Source: JACVCJ01 sp052437175 | Lineage (GTDB): Bacteria; Bacteroidota; Bacteroidia; CAIKAF01 | Length of the DNA stretch: 64,000 nucleotides | Reading direction: 5' to 3' | Assembly: GCA_052437175.1 (NCBI GenBank) | Contig: JBQVOK010000012.1 | Coordinates: forward strand, 1-64,000 | Shown here: piece by piece, positions 1-9,507 of the stretch | Layout: each line of letters begins with the position of its first letter | How positions within the stretch are numbered: position 1 is the first letter of the stretch | Notes under the pieces: model-generated | Told to the model about the DNA's origin: nothing | What the model saw: the letters and a program-made list of their open reading frames with translations, nothing else | The model's database searches: none | Position numbers and translations under genes: made by a program

Positions 1-72
1 CCGAACAGAGAAGTTAAGCCCCTTAGCGCAGATGGTACTGGATCTAAAGTCCGGGAGAGTATGTCGCCGCCG
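1..72 (+). rRNA. rrf: 5S ribosomal RNA, 3' part
   Basis: The first 70 or so bases match the 3' half of bacterial 5S rRNA, including the conserved run CCGAACAGAGAAGTTAAGCC and the final stem region ending GTCGCCGCC. The 5' part lies before the window. A strong terminator follows at once, so this is probably the last gene of a 16S-23S-5S operon transcribed into the window. Confidence 0.93.
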
Positions 73-80
73 ATTTTAAA

Positions 81-111
81 CCTCATTCCTAATCAGGAGT
101 GAGGTTTTTTT
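81..111 (+). terminator. Rho-independent terminator of the rRNA operon
   Basis: A 10-bp stem (CCTCATTCCT with AGGAGTGAGG, one G-T pair) around a 4-base loop is followed by a run of seven T. It sits 9 bases after the 5S rRNA. Confidence 0.9.
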
Positions 112-204
112 GTTTTTATATACGCCCCGCCGCCAATAAAAGTGTAGCAAGCGCCCGCATTTAAGCGATATTACCTGCGGAATTCCTTATTTTCGTGCTG
201 ACCT

Positions 205-3039
205 ATGAATGTTTTACACGCCAAACACCTGCAGGAATGGCTCGCCCGTTTCTTCACCCTGAAGAACAACAGCCTGCCTGTGGTGCTCTTCCTGGCCCTG
301 CTGCCCTTACTGGTCTGGTTCAATAACCATACGCTGCAGCTACGCCACACAGATACGGTGATCACCGGTATCGCCACCTTTGATAATGTAGACGTAAACG
401 CCCGTATTTCCCTGTACTATGGCGCCGTTCTTATTTTCTCCCTGTCTTTTGCGCTTCTTAGTGCCCTGTTTTACCTGCTTTATCGTCGGTACGGCATCAC
501 AAATACCATGCTACGCCCCTGGATGTATATTTCCTGCTGGGGAATACTCAACCTGTTACTTATGCTCGGACAAACAGGAGGAGAGGCCGGTCTGGAGATG
601 CCTGCCGCCTTCGGTATCAGCTTATTGCTCTGGCAGCTGTTCCGTTATGTTAAGACAATTCCGCGGGGCGTTAAAAGTCCGTTCTTTTTTTTGTTCATCA
701 GCCTGCTGGCCCTGTCGCTGGCAGTTTTTGTACTACGCTGTGCGCAGGCTTCCGGGGGCAAACTGCCATTTTTTGCCGCCTATCTCATTGCTTTTGTCGT
801 TTCTGTACTGCTGGGTTATTTCAGCACCGGTACCCGACAACAGTTCCGTGCTTCCGCCGCACTGCTGCCTTTTTTCTTTTTCGGTCAGCTCTCCGTACTG
901 GCCGATGAACTGTACATGATCGGCAACCAGCGTAACCAGCCTTTTCCTGTACCGGATGTACTCTTTTTCAGTGGCTCGGGACTGCTTTTGCTGATCAGTG
1001 TCCTGCTGCTGTTTTTCTACCGCCGTAATATACGTCCGGCGGCATATTTTAAAAAGAGGGCCCTGCCGGCCGTACTTTCCGGGCTGGCCCTGTATGCACT
1101 GTACAATCCCTTTGTGGAACAGAGCCCCGATATGTTCGAGCTGGCCAATCCCGCCAACGGGGTCATGCGGCTCTTCCGGCATGGCGAACTGCCTATCGTA
1201 GACGCTCTTTCTTCGCATGTACTTTCAGACATCGGCTTTAAACCCCTGTACGTGCTGCTCAACGGGTACAGCAACGACCTTTCCTTCTTTGTGTACGACT
1301 TCCTGTATGCAGCTATACTGCTGCTGATCCCGTACTATTTTCTGCGCCGTATATTGCGCAGCGCCGTACTGGCTTTTGCCCTGGTGCTGCTATTCCCGTA
1401 CCTGCCCTATATTGTGCTGGGGCATAACATCTTTGCTGCTATTCCGCTGATGTTGCTCCTGAACATGGGAAAGCAGCCGGACATGCGTCGCCTCATGCTT
1501 ACGGCATTGAGTTTACTGTTCCTGATGCTCTGGCGTATCGATGTGGCCGTATCGGCCCTGGCGGCGTCGGGCGTACTGCTTTCGGTACAGGTACTACGTG
1601 CTCCGCAGCGTATGCAGGCGCTTATAAGCGTTGTAAAAACAGCAGCCGCGTTCCTGCTGATCAGTGTGATCGTATTTGTGTTGTTGTATATACGAAATAG
1701 TGATGTGTATACGAATTTACTCAGTGCAAAAGCCTATTTTGGTACGGCCCAGGCACATGCGCTCACGCATCTTACGCATCACCCGGACCGCCTCTTCTAC
1801 CTGCATTACGTGGTATTTCCCCTGCTGATGGCGGTATTGCTGCTCTGGACACTGTACCGCAGTTTTTATGCAGACGATAAAAAAGACAGCATTTTCCTGC
1901 TGAGCGCTATACTGTTCTTCCTGGTGTATTATTTTGCCAATGCCCAGCGTGGTCTGGTACGGCATTCCTTTATCGAGGAGAACGAATTTCATATTTCATC
2001 CTGCCTGTATGTAATTACGGCGCTTTTTGTGTACCGGCTGTACCGCGCTAAAAAAGAGGCCGGACTGATCTTTGTGTTCAGCGTTACAGTGGCTGTATTC
2101 TGCTTTTCGGTAGGGGGCGGTTTCGGTTTCCGCAGTCTGAGCGATACCCTGGCCCAAACGGCGGAAACGGGCAGGCTTATCCGTCCGCAGCCCTACAAAA
2201 TAAACCGGGTGCGTGGTTCTGAAGAGTTTGCTGTACAGCGTTATGCACAGCTCAAAAAATTTATGGATACGCATCTGCCGGGGGATGCCACGTTTGCCGA
2301 TCTTTCCAACTCGCCCATGCTGTATTTCTATACGGAGCGACGTGTGCCCTCGTACTTTAACCAGTACCTGCAGAACACCGTTACGGACTGGCTGCTGGAA
2401 CAGAACGTAAAAAAACTGAAGTCGATGAACACTGCCCTGGCGATCTTCTCTTCCGTGCCACAAAGCTGGTTCGATATTACAGACGGTGTGCCCAATACCA
2501 TCCGTTACCTGCCCGTTACTTCGTATATTTATGAAAACTATGAGCCCTACGCCGTGCTGAACCGCTATTACGTATGGAAGAAGAAAGACCTCGTATTGCC
2601 TTCCCCGGACAGTATGCGGGCAGATACCGGTATTATACGGCAGCCTCAGCTTTACGATGTACGGCATTATCCATACATACTCGGCCGTTCGGCGTTGTTA
2701 CAGCAGCTCCGTCCGGTAACGGAATGGAAATTCAGCAGCGGAGCGGTGTATGACCTGCTCAGCCCGCAGCAAAAGCTTTCCGCTTACCTGCAGGTCGATT
2801 TTGAAGATGTGCCTTACGAACAGACCGTGTTCATGCATTATTTTTCCGGGAACGACAGTCTTGGTGGTTTTCAGTTCATACTGCACAGAGGTTCCGGAGT
2901 GCAGAACTGTCTGCTGCCGGTGAGCGCCCAGTACAACTGGATATACAATTCCGTTACAAATATGCATTTCCGCGATTCCAACGGCGCCATCATTCAGCCT
3001 AAGAGCGTACATTTGTTAAAAAGAGAGCCCAAGGCATGA
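205..3039 (+). CDS. Large polytopic membrane protein, GT-C-like (putative glycan-modifying enzyme)
   Basis: This 944-residue protein has a long N-terminal half made of many hydrophobic helices (from about residue 25 to 640) and a soluble C-terminal domain of roughly 280 residues. That arrangement is typical of GT-C membrane glycosyltransferases, but I do not see a diagnostic motif, so the assignment is inferred. It overlaps the next gene, a GT9 glycosyltransferase, by four bases (ATGA), which implies translational coupling and supports a role in surface polysaccharide or lipid-linked sugar assembly. The start at 205 leaves a short leader after the rRNA terminator. It could also be a polymerase or ligase of O-antigen-like glycans. 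Confidence 0.75.
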   Translation: MNVLHAKHLQEWLARFFTLKNNSLPVVLFLALLPLLVWFNNHTLQLRHTDTVITGIATFDNVDVNARISLYYGAVLIFSLSFALLSALFYLLYRRYGITNTMLRPWMYISCWGILNLLLMLGQTGGEAGLEMPAAFGISLLLWQLFRYVKTIPRGVKSPFFFLFISLLALSLAVFVLRCAQASGGKLPFFAAYLIAFVVSVLLGYFSTGTRQQFRASAALLPFFFFGQLSVLADELYMIGNQRNQPFPVPDVLFFSGSGLLLLISVLLLFFYRRNIRPAAYFKKRALPAVLSGLALYALYNPFVEQSPDMFELANPANGVMRLFRHGELPIVDALSSHVLSDIGFKPLYVLLNGYSNDLSFFVYDFLYAAILLLIPYYFLRRILRSAVLAFALVLLFPYLPYIVLGHNIFAAIPLMLLLNMGKQPDMRRLMLTALSLLFLMLWRIDVAVSALAASGVLLSVQVLRAPQRMQALISVVKTAAAFLLISVIVFVLLYIRNSDVYTNLLSAKAYFGTAQAHALTHLTHHPDRLFYLHYVVFPLLMAVLLLWTLYRSFYADDKKDSIFLLSAILFFLVYYFANAQRGLVRHSFIEENEFHISSCLYVITALFVYRLYRAKKEAGLIFVFSVTVAVFCFSVGGGFGFRSLSDTLAQTAETGRLIRPQPYKINRVRGSEEFAVQRYAQLKKFMDTHLPGDATFADLSNSPMLYFYTERRVPSYFNQYLQNTVTDWLLEQNVKKLKSMNTALAIFSSVPQSWFDITDGVPNTIRYLPVTSYIYENYEPYAVLNRYYVWKKKDLVLPSPDSMRADTGIIRQPQLYDVRHYPYILGRSALLQQLRPVTEWKFSSGAVYDLLSPQQKLSAYLQVDFEDVPYEQTVFMHYFSGNDSLGGFQFILHRGSGVQNCLLPVSAQYNWIYNSVTNMHFRDSNGAIIQPKSVHLLKREPKA

Positions 3040-4298
3040 GAACAAGCTCCAAGATATTCCTGGATACACATGTGGTCGGCCTGGCGGCGCGCCTGCTGAA
3101 CCTGCTGGTGATCCCGCTGGGTAAGGTACTGCGCCTGGACCACAGTCTCAGCCGCCCGTTCCGCACCATTGCCGTGTGTAAGTACAAGGGCATGGGCAGC
3201 ATCATACAGGCTACACCGCTTGTGAATACGCTGCGTGCGCAGTATCCCGAAGCACGTATTGTTTTTGTTACCTCTGCCGAAAACGTACAGATACTGAAAC
3301 ACATTCCCGGTATCGATGAAGTGGTGTCCCTGGACGACCGTTCCTTTTCAACGCTGCTGGCCGGTATCCTGCCTTTCCTGCGCAGGCTCATCGGGCTGCG
3401 TATCGACGTGTACCTGGACCTGGAAGTGTATTCCAACTTCAGCACCCTGGTGTCTGTACTGAGCCTGGCCCGCAACCGTATGGGCTTTTACCTCAATTCG
3501 AAGCATTACCGCCTGGGTAATTATACCCACATGATGTATTACAATACACGCAGTGCCATTTCGGATACCTACCTGCAGTTCGCACGTATGCTGAACTGTG
3601 TCGTAATTAAACAGGAACTGACCCTGCTGGATACGGGCATCCGCACGATGGAATACAGGGGAGAACAGATCGACCTGCCTTCCACCCGCTATATAGTGGT
3701 GAACCCGAATGCCTCCGACCTGCGTATTGAGCGCCGCTGGCCCGCCGAAAAATACAGGGAGCTGATCCGCTGGCTGATGGCAACATACCCGGATCATCGC
3801 ATTATGCTGGTCGGTTCCGGTGCGGAAAAGGCCTATGTGCAGGACCTGCTGAAACCGCTGGATGCTCCGCCGGAACAGGTGTTCTCCCTGGCCGGAAGCA
3901 CCCGCATCCCGGAACTGATCGCCGCAATAAAACACGCCTCGCTGTTCATTACCAACGATTCCGGGCCCATGCATATTTCCTTTGCCACCCGTACCCCGGT
4001 CATTGCCTTATTCGGCCCCTGTTCGCCCTCTCAGTACGGTGTTAACGAAAACTGTTACCCTATATACGAAAACCTCTATTGCAGTCCCTGTGTGCATGAA
4101 TTTGTGCAGCCTCCCTGCGGAGGAAACAATCTCTGCATGAAAATGATCGCGGAGGACAAAGTGAAACTGTATGTAAAACGCATCCTGGAAACCAGGGAGA
4201 ACCCCGTCAGCATACCGGCGGAGATACTGTTCAAGGTAGGACCGGTCACCGTGGGCCGCCTGGACAGGGCACAGCTTTCTGCCGAACCGGAACCGTAA
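3036..4298 (+). CDS. Glycosyltransferase family 9 (heptosyltransferase-like)
   Basis: The 420-residue protein has the GT-B layout of ADP-heptose:LPS heptosyltransferases. An N-terminal Rossmann half begins near residue 45 (CKYKGMGSIIQATPLVNTLR), matching the GDxxL/TP region of the family. The C-terminal half has the donor-site segment TNDSGPMHISFA followed by IALFGP. A late four-cysteine segment (CSPC ... C ... C, about residues 348-370) is common in this family. It probably transfers a sugar to a cell-surface glycan at the cytoplasmic face. It starts inside the stop of the upstream membrane protein and belongs to a four-gene operon. The acceptor cannot be told from sequence. Confidence 0.88.
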   Translation: MRTSSKIFLDTHVVGLAARLLNLLVIPLGKVLRLDHSLSRPFRTIAVCKYKGMGSIIQATPLVNTLRAQYPEARIVFVTSAENVQILKHIPGIDEVVSLDDRSFSTLLAGILPFLRRLIGLRIDVYLDLEVYSNFSTLVSVLSLARNRMGFYLNSKHYRLGNYTHMMYYNTRSAISDTYLQFARMLNCVVIKQELTLLDTGIRTMEYRGEQIDLPSTRYIVVNPNASDLRIERRWPAEKYRELIRWLMATYPDHRIMLVGSGAEKAYVQDLLKPLDAPPEQVFSLAGSTRIPELIAAIKHASLFITNDSGPMHISFATRTPVIALFGPCSPSQYGVNENCYPIYENLYCSPCVHEFVQPPCGGNNLCMKMIAEDKVKLYVKRILETRENPVSIPAEILFKVGPVTVGRLDRAQLSAEPEP

Positions 4299-4315
4299 TC
4301 ATAAAATGCAAGGAT

Positions 4316-4807
4316 ATGAAGGACTTTAACTGGACGGAATTTACCCGCCGCATCGCGGTAAAAGCGCTGAAGTCGCAACTTTACAATGCCTGGACCCGGC
4401 CGGACGAAATAGAACGATGGTTCCTGAGCAGGGCTGTTTTTACACAGGACGGGGAAGAAACACTGCCTTACAATAATGTACAGTCCGGCGCGGAGTATGC
4501 CTGGAGCTGGTACGGCTACGATGTTACCGAGCGCGGCCGCATTACAGAAGCCAACGGAATTGATCATATTCAGTTCACCTTTGCCGGCGAATGCCTGGTA
4601 GATGTGACCCTGCGCGAAGAACACGAGGCTGTGGTGGTAGAACTCCGCCAGCATAATATTCCCACCGACGATGCCTCTAAACGCGAAATACGCCTGGGCT
4701 GCGCCAGTGGCTGGTCTTTTTTCCTGCTGAACCTGAAATCGGTATACGAAGGCGGCCTGGACCTGCGGAATAAAGACGATCGTTTTAAAGGACACATTAA
4801 TAACTGA
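4316..4807 (+). CDS. SRPBCC (START/AHSA1-like) domain protein
   Basis: A 163-residue protein that opens with the typical AHSA1 beta-strand then helix pattern: a segment around RRIAVKALKSQLYNAWTRP followed by IERWF. The family forms a helix-grip fold with a hydrophobic pocket. Known members bind lipids or act as Hsp90 co-chaperone-like proteins, but the ligand here is unknown. It lies 17 bases after the GT9 gene and 5 bases before an SDR gene, so it is probably cotranscribed. There is no signal peptide, so it is cytoplasmic. Confidence 0.8.
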   Translation: MKDFNWTEFTRRIAVKALKSQLYNAWTRPDEIERWFLSRAVFTQDGEETLPYNNVQSGAEYAWSWYGYDVTERGRITEANGIDHIQFTFAGECLVDVTLREEHEAVVVELRQHNIPTDDASKREIRLGCASGWSFFLLNLKSVYEGGLDLRNKDDRFKGHINN

Positions 4808-4812
4808 CGGAT

Positions 4813-5496
4813 ATGGAAAGTAAGGACAAGATCCGTGTACTGGTTACCGGAGCCAGCGGGATGGTAGGCGAGGGCGTACTGCTCGAATGCCTGCAGAACC
4901 CCGCTGTAGAGGCTGTACTGGTGATCGGGCGCCGCAGTTGCGGTATTACGCATCCCAAACTGCAGGAAATACTGCATGCCGATTTCTTTGATATAACGCC
5001 GCTGGCCGACCGCCTGGGCGGGTATCATGCCTGTTTTTTCTGCCTGGGCGTATCTTCTGTGGGTATGAAGGAACCCGAATACTACCGCCTTACCTATACG
5101 CTTACCCTGCATGTGGCCACGGTCCTGTCTGCCCGCAACCCGGACATGAGCTTCTGTTATGTATCCGGGGCCGGTACCGACAGTTCGGAACAGGGGCGCA
5201 GCATGTGGGCGCGGGTAAAGGGCAAAACCGAGAACGACCTGCGCAAACTGCCTTTCCGCGCAGCCTATGCATTCCGGCCCGGCGTTATAGAGGCCGATAC
5301 AAAGCAGAAAAACCTGCCCGGCCTGTACAAATGGCTGAGCTGGCTTATCGGGCTTATGAAATGGCTTATGCCCCGTTATGTATGCAACGTACGGGAGATC
5401 GGGCGCGCCATGATCGGGGTAAGCCGCAAAGGCTATGTAAAAAACGTGATCGAGATCAGCGATATAAAACAGCTGGCCGCACAGCAGGACCACTAA
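4813..5496 (+). CDS. Atypical short-chain dehydrogenase/reductase (NAD(P)-binding)
   Basis: The 227-residue protein begins with a Rossmann fold glycine motif, VLVTGASGMVGEGV, the TGxxGxxG form of extended or atypical SDRs, followed by a second strand ending in IGRR. The active-site region YVSGAGTDSS then R-V-K-G-K (about residues 115-137) resembles the HTATIP2/NAD(P)H-binding group, where the catalytic Tyr is often replaced. Substrate unknown. It is the last gene of the run that starts at 205. The 190-base gap after it contains the promoter of the next gene. Confidence 0.82.
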   Translation: MESKDKIRVLVTGASGMVGEGVLLECLQNPAVEAVLVIGRRSCGITHPKLQEILHADFFDITPLADRLGGYHACFFCLGVSSVGMKEPEYYRLTYTLTLHVATVLSARNPDMSFCYVSGAGTDSSEQGRSMWARVKGKTENDLRKLPFRAAYAFRPGVIEADTKQKNLPGLYKWLSWLIGLMKWLMPRYVCNVREIGRAMIGVSRKGYVKNVIEISDIKQLAAQQDH

Positions 5497-5523
5497 GCGT
5501 TCTGTCCGGGGAAAAATGGGGTA

Positions 5524-5556
5524 TTGTTGGATCGAAAGTTTATTTTTATATCTTTG
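5524..5556 (+). promoter_or_regulatory. Candidate Bacteroidota promoter (TTG-N19-TATCTTTG)
   Basis: A -7 element TATCTTTG at 5549-5556 fits TAnnTTTG, with a TTGTTG -33-like element about 19 bases upstream. It would give a leader of about 125 bases, AT-rich and without clear structure, before the start at 5690. Confidence 0.5.
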
Positions 5557-5689
5557 AAAATTAAAGAGTTGCTTTTGTAATTAACTTTTTTTAAAACTTC
5601 TTTTTAATTTATTGCGGGCTTAATATTGGGCTCATATTGGCAGGCTACTTTCACTGAGTGAATACGATAAAATTAACTCACTGGAATCC

Positions 5690-8236
5690 ATGATATTGAA
5701 AAAGTTTTTCACCTTATTTACGATCCTCTTTGCACCATTTTTCGCCCTTTTGTCTACTCAGACCCTGCGGGCACAGCTTTCTCTTACGGCCATCGGTACC
5801 CCGGCCACCATGAACTTTAATCTCGGCGGCAGCTCTAACTGTTCCGGCGCAGGCAATGCCTGGGTGAACAACGTAACCATTCCCAACTGCTACTCCAATA
5901 TGGGAAGTTATGCCTATTCTACGGGTTGCAACAACACCGGAGCGCTGCACGTGTCCGGCACCGGCGGCGAAACCGCTCTGGGCGGCCGCGCCAGTAACTC
6001 CACCTCACTTATTATCTGGGGGGTGCGCGTGGTAAATAATACGGGGCAGGCCATCAGCGCGCTGCGTATCAAATACCGTGGCGAGCAGTGGAACAGTGCA
6101 CAGACCAACGTAACCAATACCGTGGCTTTTTCATACAGTGTTTCCGCTACACCTATTACCAATGTAACGGCGGGGGCCTATACCAATTTCCCGGCCCTGA
6201 ACATGAGCAACCTGGTAAGTCAGGGCGGTTGTGGGGGCGGCGGAGCGGCCATAAATGGTAACCAGGCGGGGAACTTTGCCGATATTACCGCCTGTCTGCC
6301 CGTAAACATACCGGCCGGCAGCGAGATCATGCTGCGCTGGTACGAAACCAATGATGCCTGTAACGACCACATGCTCTGTATCGATGACCTGGAGATCATT
6401 CCGCTGAACAATACCCTGACCATAGCGCCTATAACCGGTCCCGGTACCGTGTGTGCCCCCGATACAGGAACCTACTCGGTGAACGCCATGGCCGGTGTAA
6501 CGTATACCTGGAGTGCCCTGCCTGCCGGAGCTTCTTATATAGGTGGTGCACCCACCGGTAACCAGGCACAGATCGACTGGGCCAGCACCACACCTGGTAC
6601 CTATGCCGTTACCGTAACGCCCAACGGCAGTTTCTGCGGCATTACCCTGAACCCGGCCACCATTAATGTTACGGTGCAGGCGCCGGGTCCCCCGGTAACG
6701 ATCTCGGCTACGGACACCACCATCTGTAACGGTCAGGCCATAACGCTTAGCAGCAGCGACAGTACCGGCAATACCTGGAATACGGTCCCGCCGCAGACCA
6801 CACAATCCATTACGGTGAACACGCCCGGCGTGTATATCGTAACCTCGGTGGCGGCTTGCGGAACATCTTCGGATACCATTACCATTTCTTCCCTGAACAG
6901 TCCGGTAATCAACCTCGGCAACGATACCATTGTCTGTACGCCCAATATAAATGTGGTGCTGAATGCACAGAACGCGGGCGCTACCTACCTGTGGCAGGAT
7001 AATTCCACCAGCCAGACCTTTACGGCCACCACGCCAGGCACTTATTATGTAGCAGTAACCAATGTCTGCGGCAGCAATACCGATACCATTCATTTTGTGT
7101 TGCAGAACATTCCGCAGGTGAACCTGGGCGCCGATTCCCTGATCTGCGGTCCCGTGACGCCATTCGTACTCGATGCCCAGAACCCGGGCTATACCTACCT
7201 GTGGCAGGACAACAGCAGTAACCAGACCTTTACCGTAAGCGATTCGGGCACCTACTACGTAGCCGTAAGCAATGTATGCGGCAGCGGCAGGGATACCCTG
7301 CACATACGCCAGCAGCTGGTACCACAGGTAAACCTGGGCAATGACACTACCGTGTGCGTAGGCACGCCTTTTGCCATGCTGCTGAGTGCCGGCTTCCCGG
7401 ACGCAACGTACCAGTGGCAGGACAACAGCACCAATGCCGTGCTGCCGGTAACGCAGCCGGGTACCTATTATGTAGAAGTAAGCAATGACTGCGGCACGGC
7501 CTTTGATACCCTGCACGTAATATCCATTACGGTACCGGTAGTGGACCTGGGCAACGATACCCTGATCTGTCCCGGTTCCCCGTTTACGCTCAATGCCACT
7601 TCGCCGGGGGCTACTTACCTGTGGCAGGACAACAGCACCAGTGCCAGCTACAGCGATACCATTCCCGGCATTTATTTTGTAACCGTTACCAATTCCTGCG
7701 GCAGCGGCAGCGATACCCTTGTGGTAAGCCCATTCCCGGCACCGGTCTCCGATATGAAAGATACCGTACTCACCTGCGGAATTACAGAGCTCCTGCTGGA
7801 TGCCAAAAATCCGGGTGCTGACTATTTCTGGTCTACCAACGAAAGTTCACAGACCATTACCGTAAGCGAAACAGGGCAGTACTGGGTAGAGATCCAGGTG
7901 TGTAATACCACCATCGCCGATTCGGTTTCGGTGGAATTTACCACTACGTCCAATACGCAGTTCAATCCGCCCAATACCTTTTCGCCCAATGGCGATGGCA
8001 TGAACGACTTTTACCAGGTACAGGGCAATTTTGATAACATAAGCAATTTCACGGCCATGGTGTACAACCGCTGGGGCCAGATGGTGTATTCCAGCTCGGA
8101 CCAGAATTTCCAGTGGAACGGTGAGCACGGCGGCCACATTGTGCCGGGCGGCGTGTATTACGTGGTATTCCGGATGCGTTCGGAGTGCGACGAAAAAGAC
8201 ACCGAATACAATACTACGGTAACGATCTTCTATTAA
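5690..8236 (+). CDS. Secreted multi-repeat Ig-like protein with type B (CHU_C) type IX sorting domain
   Basis: The 848-residue protein has a signal peptide (about residues 1-29, ending LRAQ), an N-terminal beta-rich domain to about residue 245, a PKD/Ig-like domain, then about six related Ig-like repeats of roughly 70 residues, and a C-terminal gliding-motility-associated domain with FSPNGDGMNDF and YNRWGQMVY near residues 764-795. The C-terminal domain marks export by the type IX secretion system and attachment to the surface. The repeats share the pattern L-G-N-D-T-x-x-C ... YLWQDNS ... GTYYV.V.N.CGS ... DT. The protein is probably a surface filament or adhesin. A strong terminator follows. 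Confidence 0.92.
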   Translation: MILKKFFTLFTILFAPFFALLSTQTLRAQLSLTAIGTPATMNFNLGGSSNCSGAGNAWVNNVTIPNCYSNMGSYAYSTGCNNTGALHVSGTGGETALGGRASNSTSLIIWGVRVVNNTGQAISALRIKYRGEQWNSAQTNVTNTVAFSYSVSATPITNVTAGAYTNFPALNMSNLVSQGGCGGGGAAINGNQAGNFADITACLPVNIPAGSEIMLRWYETNDACNDHMLCIDDLEIIPLNNTLTIAPITGPGTVCAPDTGTYSVNAMAGVTYTWSALPAGASYIGGAPTGNQAQIDWASTTPGTYAVTVTPNGSFCGITLNPATINVTVQAPGPPVTISATDTTICNGQAITLSSSDSTGNTWNTVPPQTTQSITVNTPGVYIVTSVAACGTSSDTITISSLNSPVINLGNDTIVCTPNINVVLNAQNAGATYLWQDNSTSQTFTATTPGTYYVAVTNVCGSNTDTIHFVLQNIPQVNLGADSLICGPVTPFVLDAQNPGYTYLWQDNSSNQTFTVSDSGTYYVAVSNVCGSGRDTLHIRQQLVPQVNLGNDTTVCVGTPFAMLLSAGFPDATYQWQDNSTNAVLPVTQPGTYYVEVSNDCGTAFDTLHVISITVPVVDLGNDTLICPGSPFTLNATSPGATYLWQDNSTSASYSDTIPGIYFVTVTNSCGSGSDTLVVSPFPAPVSDMKDTVLTCGITELLLDAKNPGADYFWSTNESSQTITVSETGQYWVEIQVCNTTIADSVSVEFTTTSNTQFNPPNTFSPNGDGMNDFYQVQGNFDNISNFTAMVYNRWGQMVYSSSDQNFQWNGEHGGHIVPGGVYYVVFRMRSECDEKDTEYNTTVTIFY
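6697..7950 (+). repeat. Six in-frame tandem coding repeats of about 205-212 bp
   Basis: The starting strand of the Ig-like unit recurs at about 6700, 6908, 7119, 7329, 7541 and 7745, a spacing of 204-212 bases. The central four units are most alike, each with the block encoding YLWQDNS or YQWQDNS. The first and last are more diverged. DNA conservation is high in the WQDNS block, so recombination between units is possible. Confidence 0.8.
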
Positions 8237-8267
8237 GATAAAACGATCTTCATTCCAAAACAGAAAG

Positions 8268-8293
8268 GCCCCGCTGCGAAGCAGGGCTTTTTT
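8268..8293 (+). terminator. Terminator after the CHU_C-domain gene
   Basis: Stem GCCCCGCT / AGCAGGGC (one mismatch), loop GCGA, extended by A-T pairs and followed by six T. It is 31 bases after the stop codon at 8236. Confidence 0.8.
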
Positions 8294-8330
8294 GTTTGAT
8301 GTGTATACTAAAAATGACCGGGAATAAAGA

Positions 8331-8359
8331 AAACCCCGGAACAGATAGCTCCGGGGTTT
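8331..8359. terminator. Bidirectional terminator between convergent genes
   Basis: A perfect 9-bp stem AAACCCCGG / CCGGGGTTT gives A/T tails on both sides. On the minus strand it follows the stop of the gene ending at 8378 by about 20 bases, so its main job is probably to end that transcript. Confidence 0.8.
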
Positions 8360-8377
8360 TATCATGAATGATTCCGG

Positions 8378-9301
8378 TTATTCCTTTACCAGTGTGGTTG
8401 TATAGTTTTGTTGTGCCGTGCGCAGGGTTATAAAATAGATACCCGGGGCCTGGTCCAGGGGCAGCTGTATCTGCTGACTGTTGATATAACGTCCGGAATA
8501 TACGGTGCGTCCGGCTGCATCACGCAGCCGTATTTCCATTTCGGGCGCGGTGTCGGCGAGTTGAATGTTTACCTGGTCTGTAACGGGGTTGGGGTAGACG
8601 CGGGCCTGCAGGGTGCTCTCATCTGCATTACCCAGGTAGCTGCAGCTGATGTGACTGAAATCGCTGAAACTATAAGGACTGGCATCATATTGGGTAAGAT
8701 AATGCATATTTACATCATTACTGATGCTTACAAACTGGGGCCGCAATATACCCATGAAACCGACGAGCCCTACTTTCTCTATCACCCGAAAGCTGGCAAA
8801 GGTGGGATCGGGCGGTCCGCCAAAGTCATCTGCCACGGCGATACTTTCCATATCGTAGTATCGCAGGGGTTGTCCGAGCACAAGGGTAGTACCGGTATCT
8901 ACCACCTGCATGGTGATAAATACGGTATGGGTATCACAGGAACAGGCGAAATCTGCATTTGAATGGTCGAAACGTATCGTATCACCTATTGCCATGCCGA
9001 AGTTATGCAGCAGGTGATAACCGTTGTTATCGTAAACGTAGGTGGTGTCGCCGTTTACATAGTACAGCTGGGTTTCTGTTTCCTGGAAAGCTCCGGAGCC
9101 CGTGGGGTAACCGATACGGACCTGCTTCATGGTTTTGCCGTCTGCAACGGTGTCTGCCGCCAGGCGGGCTTCCATCCGGGTAAAGTCTGTGCTCAGCGAG
9201 GTTTTGCAGTATTGCCATACACTGCCATCGGGGGCAAAGGTCTGGGCCTGTAACAGGCTGCTGCAGCAAAAGATGCTGAAGGATAATAGAAATGTGCGCA
9301 T
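8378..9301 (-). CDS. Secreted protein with type A type IX sorting domain, function unknown
   Basis: The 307-residue protein begins with a signal peptide (residues 1-19, ending LLQAQ). The middle 200 residues are a beta-rich domain I do not recognise, with a CSCD motif near residue 118. The last 75 residues form a classic Por-type sorting domain: VYPNPVTDQVNIQL, then RDAAGRTVYSG, and an end in TTTLVKE. It is therefore probably exported by the type IX system. It stands alone, convergent with the gene before it and divergent from the acyl-CoA dehydrogenase. Confidence 0.85.
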   Translation of the reverse strand: MRTFLLSFSIFCCSSLLQAQTFAPDGSVWQYCKTSLSTDFTRMEARLAADTVADGKTMKQVRIGYPTGSGAFQETETQLYYVNGDTTYVYDNNGYHLLHNFGMAIGDTIRFDHSNADFACSCDTHTVFITMQVVDTGTTLVLGQPLRYYDMESIAVADDFGGPPDPTFASFRVIEKVGLVGFMGILRPQFVSISNDVNMHYLTQYDASPYSFSDFSHISCSYLGNADESTLQARVYPNPVTDQVNIQLADTAPEMEIRLRDAAGRTVYSGRYINSQQIQLPLDQAPGIYFITLRTAQQNYTTTLVKE

Positions 9302-9450
9302 AGATGTTGTATATTCGTTGTCGGGGACGAATATAGGACACTGTTTGGAGAAAGGCCCGGCCTTCTGAACCTGGCGCCGGGATATTTAGTTTACGTCGGG
9401 CCGTGTCGGACAACTTCTCTAAAATTAACAAATAAATTTTTTCTTTAATC

Positions 9451-9464
9451 GTATGCGTGCATAC
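9451..9464. promoter_or_regulatory. Palindromic operator candidate upstream of the acyl-CoA dehydrogenase
   Basis: GTATGC-GT-GCATAC is a perfect 6-bp inverted repeat. The 16 bases TATGCGTGCATACTAT (9452-9467) match 15/16 a site before the MarR/fad operon (38064-38079, opposite strand). It ends about 10 bases before a -7-like TAACTTG (9475-9481), a position suited to repression. Confidence 0.6.
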
Positions 9465-9507
9465 TATTTTTTTATAACTTGCACTACCATTTCGAAAATG
9501 AATCAAT

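Noticed and set aside
6131..7516. Minus-strand open frame of 461 codons
   Set aside because: Antisense to the Ig-repeat gene and itself repetitive for that reason.
5690..8236. The repeats as a possible CRISPR or non-coding repeat array
   Set aside because: They are in-frame, about 70 codons each, and encode Ig-like domains.
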